Source: Bradyrhizobium sp. CCH5-F6 | Lineage (GTDB): Bacteria; Pseudomonadota; Alphaproteobacteria; Rhizobiales; Xanthobacteraceae | Direction of reading: 5' to 3' | DNA: 64,000 bases | NCBI RefSeq assembly: GCF_001556045.1 | Contig: NZ_LSIC01000022.1 | Span: forward strand, 1-64,000 | Shown here: positions 17,382 to 25,537 of the stretch, one piece after another | Position numbering within the stretch: the stretch's first letter is position 1 | Layout of the letters: every line of letters begins with the position of its first letter | Notes under the pieces: generated by a model | Told to the model about the DNA's origin: nothing | The model's input: only the letters and a program-made list of their open reading frames with translations | The model's database searches: none | Program-made: the position numbers and the translations under genes

Positions 17382-17427
17382 CTCGCCGTTACGACAGATT
17401 GGGCCTTGAACCTGCGCTTGCGGGAGC

Positions 17428-17511
17428 CCAAAGGCATGACGCCGTTCTGTCGTACCGGTGCAAGCCCGGTATGTCCCCTCAGCACGATTCAATCTCCAAA
17501 GGGACATCAAA
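17428..17511 (+). promoter_or_regulatory. Structured 5' leader of lafA2 with sequestered ribosome-binding site
   Basis: The architecture matches the lafA1 leader. CCAAAGGCATGACGCC (17428-17443) is followed after nine nt by stem 1, TACCGG 17453-17458 with CCGGTA 17466-17471 and a 7-nt loop, then stem 2, TGTCCC 17472-17477 with GGGACA 17501-17506. The loop of stem 2 differs in sequence and length from lafA1 while both arms are unchanged, which argues that the pairing is selected. Confidence 0.7.
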
Positions 17512-18426
17512 ATGGGTTCTAGTCTCCTCACCAACTCCTCCGCCATGACCGCGCTCCAGACCCTGCGGTCTGTCAGCGCCCAACTCGCTACCACGCAGAA
17601 CCGGATCTCCACCGGCCAGCGCGTCGCCACCGCGTCGGACAACGCCGCCTACTGGTCGATCGCCACCTCGATGCGCTCCGACAACGCCGCGCTCTCCGCG
17701 GTGTCCGACTCGCTCGGGCTGTCGGCCGCGACCGTGGACACCGAATATACTGCTCTGACGTCGGTGATCGGCGACAAGGACTCGGGTCTGACCAAGCTCC
17801 AGGCGCTGCTGGTCGAAGCCAAGACCGCGGGTATCGACCGCACCAAGATCCAGGCGGACATCACCCAGATCCAGCAGGACATGAAGCTGAAGGCCAACTC
17901 GGCCACCTTCAACGGCATCAACTGGCTGAGCACCACAACGGGTACCACCCCGACGAGCTTCAACCTCGTTTCGTCCTACTCGCGCGTCGGCGGCACCCCG
18001 ACAATCGGTTCGATCACCATCACGACCGCCAACTACACGCTCTACTCCACCACGCAGACCGGCATTCTGGACACCGTGGCCGCCAGCGCCTCGGTCGACA
18101 CGATCAACATCTCTGCGTTGACCGACTCGGCGGCCGACCAGACCACGCTCGATGGCTATATCTCTAAGGTCACCGCTGCGATCAACTCGGTGGCCTCGGC
18201 CGCTGCCGATCTCGGCGCGGTCAAGAACCGCATCTCGACCAACTCGGAGTTCGTCAAGACCCTGATGGACTCGGTTGACCGCGGTGTCGGCCAGCTCGTC
18301 GACGCCGACATGAACGCGGAATCGACCCGCCTCCAGGCGCTGCAGACTCAGCAGCAGCTCGGCGTTCAGGCGCTCTCGATCGCCAACCAGAACAGCCAGA
18401 GCATCCTGTCGCTGTTCCGCAGCTAA
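17512..18426 (+). CDS. lafA2: Lateral flagellin LafA2
   Basis: 304 aa from the ATG at 17512, placed after AAAGGGACATCAAA; an in-frame GTG at 17458 would translate through the conserved RNA leader and is rejected. The protein is nearly identical to LafA1, with substitutions concentrated near the N-terminus (GSSLLTNSSAMTALQ) and C-terminus (ALQTQQQLGVQALSIANQNSQ) and one extra terminal Ser. D0/D1 domains are intact and the variable domain is short. The filament is probably a mixture of both subunits (inference). Separate terminators suggest separate transcripts. Confidence 0.93.
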   Translation: MGSSLLTNSSAMTALQTLRSVSAQLATTQNRISTGQRVATASDNAAYWSIATSMRSDNAALSAVSDSLGLSAATVDTEYTALTSVIGDKDSGLTKLQALLVEAKTAGIDRTKIQADITQIQQDMKLKANSATFNGINWLSTTTGTTPTSFNLVSSYSRVGGTPTIGSITITTANYTLYSTTQTGILDTVAASASVDTINISALTDSAADQTTLDGYISKVTAAINSVASAAADLGAVKNRISTNSEFVKTLMDSVDRGVGQLVDADMNAESTRLQALQTQQQLGVQALSIANQNSQSILSLFRS

Positions 18427-18443
18427 GCGACGCTCCCGAAAAC

Positions 18444-18470
18444 GACCGTGCTCCCTCAGGGAGCACGGTC
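18444..18470 (+). terminator. Strong hairpin after lafA2
   Basis: GACCGTGCTCCC (18444-18455) pairs perfectly with GGGAGCACGGTC (18459-18470) around a 3-nt loop, 17 bp past the lafA2 stop. No T-run follows, so intrinsic termination may be weak; it may also protect the mRNA 3' end. Confidence 0.75.
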
Positions 18471-18664
18471 CCCGCCACGTTTCGCGGACGTGACGGCACG
18501 GGACGTGCCGGCAATCGACCTTCCGGCCCCAGACTTCGTGCAACTCGCCGCAGCCGATCGCGCTGCCACGCGCCCGAGCGTGCGCTTGTAGCTGCTGAGC
18601 CGACTGGGCCCGCCCGAGCTTCATGTAAAATTGCAACGCCTCGCCAGCGAAACGACACATTGGT

Positions 18665-18692
18665 AGCCTCGCACAACCTTCAGACAAGGTTG
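18665..18692 (+). promoter_or_regulatory. Candidate laf box and palindrome upstream of fliF
   Basis: AGCCTCGCACAA is identical to the start of the lafA2 box. It runs into CAACCTT (18674-18680), which forms a perfect 7-bp inverted repeat with AAGGTTG (18686-18692). The element ends 41 nt before the preferred fliF ATG at 18734. Confidence 0.55.
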
Positions 18693-18733
18693 AAGGCTGA
18701 GTGTCCTCTGCGTTCGCATTGGTACGAGGTCAC

Positions 18734-20359
18734 ATGCTCAGTCGTGCGCAGGTACAGCAGCTGCTCAATAATCTGCTGGAGCTTGGGCCGCGTCGCCTGA
18801 TGGCCCTGGGACTGATCGGCTTTGCGGTTCTCGTCACGGTCGTCGGCGGCGCCTATTACCTCAGCCGGCCCGAGTTCGAAGCGCTCTACACCGGCCTCAC
18901 CCGAGAAGACGTGACGCGCATCGGTGCGGCGCTGCGCGAGCAGAACATCGCGTTCGACGTCAATTCGGCAGGCGATGCGGTCTCGGTGCGCCCGAGCCAG
19001 ACCATGCAGGCGCGGATGCTGCTCGCCGAGAAGGGGCTGCCGACCAGCGCCAATTCCGGTTACGAGCTGTTCGACAAGATCGGCTCGCTCGGCCTGACCT
19101 CGTTCATGCAGGAGGTCACCAAGCTGCGGGCCCTGGAAGGCGAGATTGCCCGCACAGTCCAGCTGATGAAAGGCGTGAAGGCGGCGCGGGTGCATATCGT
19201 GCTGCCGGTGCGCGGCTCGTTCCGCGCGACGCAGCAGCCGCCTTCGGCATCGGTCGTGCTGCGCACCGACGGCGCGATCGAGGCACGAACGGCGCAGTCG
19301 ATTCGTCATCTCGTCGCCGCTGCCATCCCCGGCATGAGCCGCGACAAGGTGACGGTGCTGGATGCCGACGGCTCGATGCTGCTCGCCGAAGAGGACGAGG
19401 CGAGCGCTGCGCCGGCCAAGATGGCGAGCCTGCAGAAGACGGTCAGCGGCATGGTGCAGGAGAACATCCGCAAGGCGCTGACGCCGTATCTGGGCATCGA
19501 CAATTTCGAGGTGAGCGTTGCGCCGCAGCTGTCCACCGACAAGCGGCAGATCAACGAGACCGTCTACGATCCGGAGAACCGCGCCGAGCGCTCGGTGCGG
19601 AACGTGCGCGAGAAGGAGTCCTCGCAGAACGCCGACCGCTCGACGCCGACCACGGTGCAGCAGAATCTTCCCGACCAGCAGGTGAATGCCGGTGGAGGCA
19701 AGAACTCCAGCGAGGACAAGACCCGCCGCGAGGACGTCACCAACTTCGAGGTTTCGTCCAAGACCACGACGACAGTGAGCGACGGCTATTCGGTCAAGAA
19801 GTTGTTCATCGCCGTGCTGGTCAACCGCGCGCGACTGGTCGCCGAGCTCGGCGACAAGAGCAACCAGGCTATCGTCGACAGCAAGCTCGCCGAGATCAGT
19901 CAGCTCGCGGCGACGGCGGGAGGACTGGACAAGGCGCGCGGCGATCAGATCCAGGTCACGGCCGTCGACTTCATCGAGGGCTCGCGTGAGCTGGCACCGG
20001 TGCCGCCGATCAGCTTCGTCGAGATGATCAACAAGCAGCTCGGCAGCGTCATCAACGCGGTGACGATCCTGGCCGTTGCTTCGATGCTGGTCTGGTTCGG
20101 GCTTCGGCCCGCGGTCAACGGCATTCTGACCCATCGCGCGGAGCAGGAGCAGGCAGAAGCGGCCGAGGCCGCCCAGCTCGAAGCTGCGGGGACCCTGGCA
20201 CTGTCGGATGGCGAGGAGGCCGAGCTCAACCTCGTCGAAGACCTCGAAGGCAAGATGCAGCGAACGCCGCAGAAGCGGCTGGAGCAGATCGTCCGGCTCG
20301 ACCAGATGCAGGCGGCGGCGATCCTTAAGGACTGGATGCGACGCGAGGAGGCGGCATGA
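18734..20359 (+). CDS. fliF: Flagellar MS-ring protein FliF
   Basis: About 541 aa from the ATG at 18734, which has GAGG four nt upstream; a GTG at 18701 is an alternative 11 codons earlier. An N-terminal membrane helix (LMALGLIGFAVLVTVVGGAY) precedes the ring-building motifs (YTGLTREDVTRIGAALREQN; KVTVLDADGSMLLAEEDE). A second membrane helix (VINAVTILAVASMLVWFGL) is followed by the C-terminal FliG-binding tail (RLEQIVRLDQMQAAAILKDWM). FliF is the base of the flagellum and the housing of the export gate. It opens the fliF-motB-motC-fliK run. Confidence 0.97.
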   Translation: MLSRAQVQQLLNNLLELGPRRLMALGLIGFAVLVTVVGGAYYLSRPEFEALYTGLTREDVTRIGAALREQNIAFDVNSAGDAVSVRPSQTMQARMLLAEKGLPTSANSGYELFDKIGSLGLTSFMQEVTKLRALEGEIARTVQLMKGVKAARVHIVLPVRGSFRATQQPPSASVVLRTDGAIEARTAQSIRHLVAAAIPGMSRDKVTVLDADGSMLLAEEDEASAAPAKMASLQKTVSGMVQENIRKALTPYLGIDNFEVSVAPQLSTDKRQINETVYDPENRAERSVRNVREKESSQNADRSTPTTVQQNLPDQQVNAGGGKNSSEDKTRREDVTNFEVSSKTTTTVSDGYSVKKLFIAVLVNRARLVAELGDKSNQAIVDSKLAEISQLAATAGGLDKARGDQIQVTAVDFIEGSRELAPVPPISFVEMINKQLGSVINAVTILAVASMLVWFGLRPAVNGILTHRAEQEQAEAAEAAQLEAAGTLALSDGEEAELNLVEDLEGKMQRTPQKRLEQIVRLDQMQAAAILKDWMRREEAA

Positions 20360-21048
20360 ACGCGGCAATCGGAAAGCTCCTGACGCAGTTCGACGCGAAT
20401 GGCCGGGCCAAGTCGCCGCCGTCTCCACCGCCGAAAATCCAGGACGTGCTGACGAGACCCAAGGATGCGCGGCGCGAGCCGTCGCCTCAACCGCCGCCTC
20501 AAGCGCCCACGCAGCCGCAGCTTCAGGCGCCGACGCCTGCCACGGAAGCTCCGCAGTTCAATCTCCTTGACGATGCCTATCGGCGAGGCCATGCGGCCGG
20601 CGTCGCGGAAGGCGACGCAAGGCTGGCCGAGGAGCGCGTCCGCAGCGCGATCCGGCTCGGCGAGGAGCGGGCCAAATGGTCCGACCAGCAGGCACTCGCG
20701 ATCGTCAGCGGCTTCGAGGCGGCCTGTCGCGAGATCGAGACCAACATCGCAAGCTCCGTTGCGCGGATATTGCTCCCGTTCCTTGCTGAGGCGGTGCGCG
20801 ACAAGGCGATCGGATCGCTGGTCGAGCAGATCTCGGCGCTGACCGGCAATTCGTCCGTTCCGGCCTTCAAGGTCACCGGCCCGAGCGAGTTGCTCGACCT
20901 CGTGAAGACGCAGCTCGAGGCTTCGAGGCGAACGGGCATCACGTACGAGTCGGCCGACACCTTCGAGGTCCGCGTCGTGGCCGACCAGACCGTGATCGAG
21001 ACCCGGATCGCCGCCTGGAGTGAACGCCTCAAGGAAGCGCGCCGGTAA
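20356..21048 (+). CDS. FliH-like protein (candidate)
   Basis: 230 aa, overlapping the end of fliF by four bases. The N-terminus (about residues 15-65) is Pro/Gln-rich and probably disordered. A charged helix follows (DDAYRRGHAAGVAEGDARLA, with the x-G-x-x-x-G pattern of FliH/HrpE proteins). The C-terminal domain (residues about 110-230) is predominantly helical and ends in TVIETRIAAWSERLKE, as FliH proteins do. FliH regulates FliI and links it to FliN. No other FliH is visible, and position after fliF fits; sequence evidence alone is moderate. Confidence 0.7.
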   Translation: MNAAIGKLLTQFDANGRAKSPPSPPPKIQDVLTRPKDARREPSPQPPPQAPTQPQLQAPTPATEAPQFNLLDDAYRRGHAAGVAEGDARLAEERVRSAIRLGEERAKWSDQQALAIVSGFEAACREIETNIASSVARILLPFLAEAVRDKAIGSLVEQISALTGNSSVPAFKVTGPSELLDLVKTQLEASRRTGITYESADTFEVRVVADQTVIETRIAAWSERLKEARR

Positions 21049-21054
21049 TCTGCC

Positions 21055-22365
21055 ATGGAAGAGGTCAAGCATGAGATCGTGATCATCCGCCGGCGCAGCG
21101 CCTTCGCCGAGGAGGCGCATCATGGCGGCGTCTGGAAGATCGCGTACGCGGATTTCATGACCGCGATGATGGCGTTCTTCCTGGTCATGTGGCTGCTCAA
21201 CGCGCTCAACCAGGACCAGAAGCAGGTTGTCGCGAGCTATTTCAACCCGATCAAGCTCGCGGAGAACGCGCCTGCCCCGAAAGGCCTCAAGGATCTCTCC
21301 AAGAAGGAGCCGTCGTCGTTCGAAGGCCAGGATGGCAAGCGCCAGCCGGCAGGGCCGAACGAGGAACGTCGTGGTGACTCTCCGACCGCCGAGAAGCGGG
21401 CCTCCTACGAGGAGAAGGTCCTGTTCCGCGATCCCTATGCGACGCTCGCCGAGATCGCAAACAGTGCGAACCAGTCCTCGGGACAGCGGCGTGTGGGCGC
21501 GCTCACCTCCGCCGAAGAGGAGGGCCTGAAGGGTGGCGATGCCTACCGCGATCCCTTCGATCCCGGCTATTGGAGGCTGGCGCCGCAGACGTCCAAGGAC
21601 GCGGATCGTTTCATCGAGAGCGAACCCAAGCCGAATGCCTCCGCCCGCGATGCGTCGGGAGCCGCTCAGAGTGAGCCGCAGGCGCGCCGTGCCAAGGTGG
21701 ACGAGGCCGACGGAAGCGTGGCGCCGAACGCAGAGAGCTCGTCCGCAAGCCTGTCGCCCCTGCTGCCGCCGGGTCCCGCACCGACGCAATCCTCACGCGA
21801 GGGCAGCGCCCAGGCTGGCGTTCAGGCCAGCGCCACCCCGCAGGCGCGTCCAAACGAAACGGCGAAGGAGTCCGAACCGCGCGATGCGGCGCAAGCGCAG
21901 CAACCGACGTTGAAGCAGCTTCAGTCGGCGATCGCGGATGCGCTGTCGGACATCAAGGCGGGCGCGGGGCCGGCCGCCGAGGTGCGTCAGGTCGAAGAGG
22001 GGCTCCTGGTCAGTCTGACCGACGATGCGAGCTTCGGCATGTTCGCGGTCGGCTCGGCCGAGCCGCGGCCGGAGTTGATCCGTGTGATCGACAAGATCGG
22101 GCCGCTGCTGACCAAGCGCCAGGGCGTGATCATCGTCCGCGGCCATACCGACAATCGGCCCTATCGTTCGGAAACCTACGACAACTGGCGGCTGTCGACC
22201 GCTCGTGCCCAGATGGCCTATTACATGCTGGTTCGCTCCGGCGTCGACGCCCGGCGGATCGAACATGTCGAGGGCTACGCCGACCGGCGACCGAAGCTTC
22301 CGAACGATCCGGCGGCCGCGCAGAACCGCCGGATCGAGATCCTGATCCGGGAGAAGCGCCCTTGA
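21055..22365 (+). CDS. motB: Flagellar stator protein MotB
   Basis: 436 aa, long because of a disordered Ser/Pro/Ala-rich insert between the membrane anchor and the C-terminal domain (about residues 90-290). The single membrane helix YADFMTAMMAFFLVMWLLNA carries the proton-carrying Asp at about residue 33. The OmpA-like peptidoglycan-binding domain contains VIIVRGHTDNRPYRSETYDNW and ends with QNRRIEILI. It pairs with MotA (4944). Its stop overlaps the TTG start of motC (TTGA). Confidence 0.97.
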   Translation: MEEVKHEIVIIRRRSAFAEEAHHGGVWKIAYADFMTAMMAFFLVMWLLNALNQDQKQVVASYFNPIKLAENAPAPKGLKDLSKKEPSSFEGQDGKRQPAGPNEERRGDSPTAEKRASYEEKVLFRDPYATLAEIANSANQSSGQRRVGALTSAEEEGLKGGDAYRDPFDPGYWRLAPQTSKDADRFIESEPKPNASARDASGAAQSEPQARRAKVDEADGSVAPNAESSSASLSPLLPPGPAPTQSSREGSAQAGVQASATPQARPNETAKESEPRDAAQAQQPTLKQLQSAIADALSDIKAGAGPAAEVRQVEEGLLVSLTDDASFGMFAVGSAEPRPELIRVIDKIGPLLTKRQGVIIVRGHTDNRPYRSETYDNWRLSTARAQMAYYMLVRSGVDARRIEHVEGYADRRPKLPNDPAAAQNRRIEILIREKRP

Positions 22366-23540
22366 TCAGGCTGCTGCGCCGCGCCGCCTTGCTGCTGCTG
22401 CCGTTCGCGGCGGCGAATGCGCTTGCTCAGCCTGCGCCTCGGCCCGGCGAACCCTATGAGCTCGTCCGTGCGTTACAGGCTGTGCAGGACGGCATCGCTA
22501 ACGGCGACACCGCCGCGCACGGCAGCCACATCGCGATGATCCGGCAGATCGGCGAGAAATTCCTCGCGGCCGATCCCGCCGTGTGGAGCAATCCGCAAAA
22601 CAGCCAGGCCGTGGTCATCTACCTGCTCAGCGGCGGCGCGCCGCAAATCGTCCGCAAGCTGCCGCGCGACAAGATGAACGTGGACGAGCGGCTGTTCAAC
22701 GGCGCGCTCGCCTATGTCGAGGGTCGACAGGACGAAGCGCGGGAGCTGCTCAAGGAGGTCAAGCCGCGGACGCTTTCCTCGGGGCTGGGCGGACAGGTCG
22801 CGTTGGTTCAGGGCGCGTTGTTCGCGCGCGCCGAAGCATCGTTCGCGATCGAGCGTCTGGACGATGCGCGCCTGCTGTTGCCCGGCACGCTCGTCGAGGA
22901 GGCGGCGTTGCGGCGCGAGATCCTGCTGGTGGGGCAGGCGGAGGACTTCGAGAAGTTCGAGTTCCTCGCGCTCGCCTATATCCGCCACTACCGCAACTCG
23001 ATCTATGCCGGCGATTTCTGGCAGCGCTTTTCCACGGGGCTGACGCAATCGAGCATGGCGCTCGACGAGCGTCGTTTTGCGCGGGTCGCAGCTCTGCTGG
23101 AGCAGATCGATCGCGCCGGCCGCCTCAAGCTGTATCTCGTGATCGCGCGGGATGCGATGGTGCGCGGACGGCTGGCCGTGACCCGGCTCGCCAGCGAGCG
23201 GGCGCTGACGCTCAGCGCCGACGCCTCGGCTGATCGCGAGCGGGCCCATTTTTTCCGCGGCGCCTCGCGGGCGCTCACCGACGAATATGACGGCGGTCTC
23301 GCCGAGCTGAAGGCGCTCGACCGGTCGAAGCTGCCGGAGCGCGACGTCCCCCTTTTGAATGCCACGATGCAGCTCGCGCTCGACGTCCGCAAGCCGTTCG
23401 CAGGCGGGTCCGCCGCCGCAGCCGACAAGCCTCCGGCAACGCCGGCGCGACTCGATCTGGCGTCATCAACCGTGACGCTTGCCCGCGCGCAGAAGCAGCT
23501 CGGCGAACTCGAACTCCTTACCAGGGACCGCCGTCGATGA
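22362..23540 (+). CDS. motC: Periplasmic motility protein MotC
   Basis: 392 aa, TTG start overlapping the motB stop. A signal peptide (LLRRAALLLLPFAAANALAQ) leads to a helical, TPR-like periplasmic domain (SGGAPQIVRKLPRDKMNVDE, FLALAYIRHYRNSIYAGDFW). MotC is characteristic of rhizobia, where it associates with MotB in the periplasm and depends on MotE. The four-base overlaps on both sides imply equimolar translation of motB, motC and fliK. Confidence 0.93.
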   Translation: MIRLLRRAALLLLPFAAANALAQPAPRPGEPYELVRALQAVQDGIANGDTAAHGSHIAMIRQIGEKFLAADPAVWSNPQNSQAVVIYLLSGGAPQIVRKLPRDKMNVDERLFNGALAYVEGRQDEARELLKEVKPRTLSSGLGGQVALVQGALFARAEASFAIERLDDARLLLPGTLVEEAALRREILLVGQAEDFEKFEFLALAYIRHYRNSIYAGDFWQRFSTGLTQSSMALDERRFARVAALLEQIDRAGRLKLYLVIARDAMVRGRLAVTRLASERALTLSADASADRERAHFFRGASRALTDEYDGGLAELKALDRSKLPERDVPLLNATMQLALDVRKPFAGGSAAAADKPPATPARLDLASSTVTLARAQKQLGELELLTRDRRR

Positions 23541-24886
23541 CCAAGCTCAACGGAACCTCCGGACAGCTCTTCTCGGGTCTCGCCGAGAGCCTCAACATCC
23601 GCGGGACGTCGCGTTCGGCCAAGAGCGCGGGGACCAAATCGCAGGCAAATTCGTCGTTCAACGATCTGCTCCGCACCGTCTCGAACCTTGCGAAGCAGGC
23701 ACTGAGCGATGATGGCAGCGATACGACCGCGAAGACCGGAGCGCCGCGCACGCATCTGGCCGGCCCGACCGAGAAGGACAAGAAGGGCGCGACGGCGCAC
23801 GACCGCATCGCGGCGACCGCGCATCCAAAGTCCAAAGAGGAGCCTTCCGACACCAGGACCGACGGGTCGTCGGAGAATCAGCGTCCGATCGATCACGCCG
23901 CGGGGACAGACGTCCACGACCAGTCCGGCATCACCTTGGTAGCCGGGCAGGAGATCGCCGTTGCGCCTGCCGTGACGCCGCAGATGCAATTGCAATCCGC
24001 CGACAAGGACGCGCCCGCGCGTGACGAGCGGCTCTTCACGGCGAAGCGCGAGGCTCCGGGCGCGAGCGCGGCGAAGGCGGCGTCGGTCGACGCCGCCCCA
24101 TCCGGTATCGCTCCGACTGCCGCGCGCTCGGAGGCCGCAGCTTCGCAAGGCATGACTGCGGCGCAGCCGGCGCCGACGCAAGGCGCGGAGACTTCGAGCG
24201 CAATGCCTGCATCACCCGGCTTCGAGGCGGTCACGGCCAATGTCGAGCGGGCTGCCAAGGCGTCAGCTCGCGCCGCGCTGCCCGAGACGACCAAGGTCAC
24301 CGTGGTCCAGCAGGAGACGCACCTGCCTCCGGCGCAGTTCGGCCCGCCGCAACAGGTCGCCAATGCAGTCGTCGCCGAGCTGAAGGAGTCCTCGGCGCCG
24401 GCAGCATCCGCAGCGTCCGATCTCGCGGCGTCCCAGACCAATGCGCCGGATCAGCCTCTCAAGATCCTGACCGTCAATCTCGAGCCACCCGCGCTCGGCA
24501 ACGTCACCGTACGTCTTCGTCTCGTCGGCACCGAAGTGTCCGTGCAGCTTGCAGCCGAGCGCAAGGACACGAGCCAAATGCTCGACCAGCAGCGCGACCA
24601 GATCCGCGATCTGATGCAGTCGGCCGGGTATGTCGCCGACGTCGCGCCGGTCCAGCACGGCTCGCTGGACGGATTCCAGAGCGGATCCGGCCAATCGCAG
24701 CCGCAGCTTTCCGGCCAGCAGCAATCGTCGCCGCAGTCGCAAGGCACGTCCGGCGGTGCGGGCACGTCCTCGGGGCAGTCCGACGGCGGCGCGAAGCAGG
24801 GGCGCCAGGAGCGCCAGTTCAACCAGGAGACGCGTCATGATCAGGACGTGGGGCCGCATCATCGCCGCGGCCCTGTTTATCTCTAA
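23537..24886 (+). CDS. fliK: Flagellar hook-length control protein FliK
   Basis: 449 aa, low-complexity Ala/Ser/Thr-rich for most of its length, as expected for a molecular ruler. The globular C-terminal FliK domain begins at about residue 310 (LKILTVNLEPPALGNVTVRL, VSVQLAAERKDTSQMLDQQRDQIRDLMQSAGY). FliK switches FlhB specificity when the hook reaches its length. In rhizobia this gene was formerly called motD. It overlaps motC by four bases and the next gene by 50. Confidence 0.9.
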   Translation: MTKLNGTSGQLFSGLAESLNIRGTSRSAKSAGTKSQANSSFNDLLRTVSNLAKQALSDDGSDTTAKTGAPRTHLAGPTEKDKKGATAHDRIAATAHPKSKEEPSDTRTDGSSENQRPIDHAAGTDVHDQSGITLVAGQEIAVAPAVTPQMQLQSADKDAPARDERLFTAKREAPGASAAKAASVDAAPSGIAPTAARSEAAASQGMTAAQPAPTQGAETSSAMPASPGFEAVTANVERAAKASARAALPETTKVTVVQQETHLPPAQFGPPQQVANAVVAELKESSAPAASAASDLAASQTNAPDQPLKILTVNLEPPALGNVTVRLRLVGTEVSVQLAAERKDTSQMLDQQRDQIRDLMQSAGYVADVAPVQHGSLDGFQSGSGQSQPQLSGQQQSSPQSQGTSGGAGTSSGQSDGGAKQGRQERQFNQETRHDQDVGPHHRRGPVYL

Positions 24887-25418
24887 TGCGAGTGTCGCCG
24901 AGGCGGCCGCCGAAACTGCGCGGCCCTGCGAGCGGGAAATGGCGCGGGCGGCCCATCAGCACGGGATTCCGCTCGGCATTCTCTACGCGGTCGGCCTCAC
25001 CGAGACCGGACGGCGCGGTGCACTCCATCCCTACGCGCTCGGCGCGGATGGTCAGACCGTGTTCGCCAAGGACGTGAACGATGCAATCGCGAACTTCGAG
25101 GCGATGCGCAGCAAAGGCATCAAGCTGATCGACCTCGGCTGCATGCAGATCAATCACTACTATCACGGCGAGAAGTTCGCCTCGGTGCGGGCGATGTTCG
25201 ATCCTGCCAGGAACGTCGAATACGCCGCGCGTTTCCTGAAAGAGCTGAAACAGCGCGAAGGAAGCTGGACCATGGCGGTCGCCCGTTACAACGCAGGCCC
25301 CAACAATCAGCCGGCGCAGAAGCGATACGTCTGTCACATCGTCGCTCATCTCGTCTCGAGCGGCTTCGGCGCGTGGACCGAAAAGGCGCGCTCCTTCTGT
25401 CAACCCAGAACGACCTGA
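24837..25418 (+). CDS. Exported lytic transglycosylase (SLT fold) of the flagellar locus
   Basis: 193 aa from the ATG at 24837, preceded by AGGAG; the start lies 50 bases inside fliK in another frame, and the next Met would remove the signal peptide. Signal peptide about 1-22 (IIAAALFISNASVAEA). The catalytic Glu sits in GILYAVGLTETGRRG, followed by the SLT motifs GCMQINHYYHG and VARYNAGPN. It probably opens peptidoglycan for rod passage, a role often fused to FlgJ elsewhere; the FlgJ-like protein here (34171) lacks such a domain. Rhizobial loci carry the same gene between fliK and rem. Confidence 0.9.
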   Translation: MIRTWGRIIAAALFISNASVAEAAAETARPCEREMARAAHQHGIPLGILYAVGLTETGRRGALHPYALGADGQTVFAKDVNDAIANFEAMRSKGIKLIDLGCMQINHYYHGEKFASVRAMFDPARNVEYAARFLKELKQREGSWTMAVARYNAGPNNQPAQKRYVCHIVAHLVSSGFGAWTEKARSFCQPRTT

Positions 25419-25478
25419 AGCGGCAAACCGAAGCGACAACCGACGGACCACGACAAGTTGTGCATCGCTTCCAATCAT

Positions 25479-25495
25479 CAGCCCCGCGCAAGCAA
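25479..25495 (+). promoter_or_regulatory. Candidate laf box upstream of flgE
   Basis: CAGCCCCGCGCAAGCAA is identical over 17 nt to the minus-strand site before DUF1217 (4841-4857) and ends 42 nt before the flgE ATG. The typical TTCG extension is replaced by AGACC. Confidence 0.55.
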
Positions 25496-25537
25496 GACCC
25501 CCCATTGTAGCTGCAACCTACCAAAGGAGCCCAATTC

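Noticed and set aside
17458..17511. GTG start that would extend LafA2 by 18 residues
   Set aside because: It would translate the conserved leader stems; LafA1 and all flagellins start at the equivalent of 17512, which has its own ribosome-binding site.
16065..18700. Sigma-54 (GG-N10-GC) or sigma-28 promoters for the flagellins
   Set aside because: No convincing TGGCAC-N5-TTGCA or TAAA-N15-GCCGATAA element was found near the leaders; the recurring laf box explains the region better.
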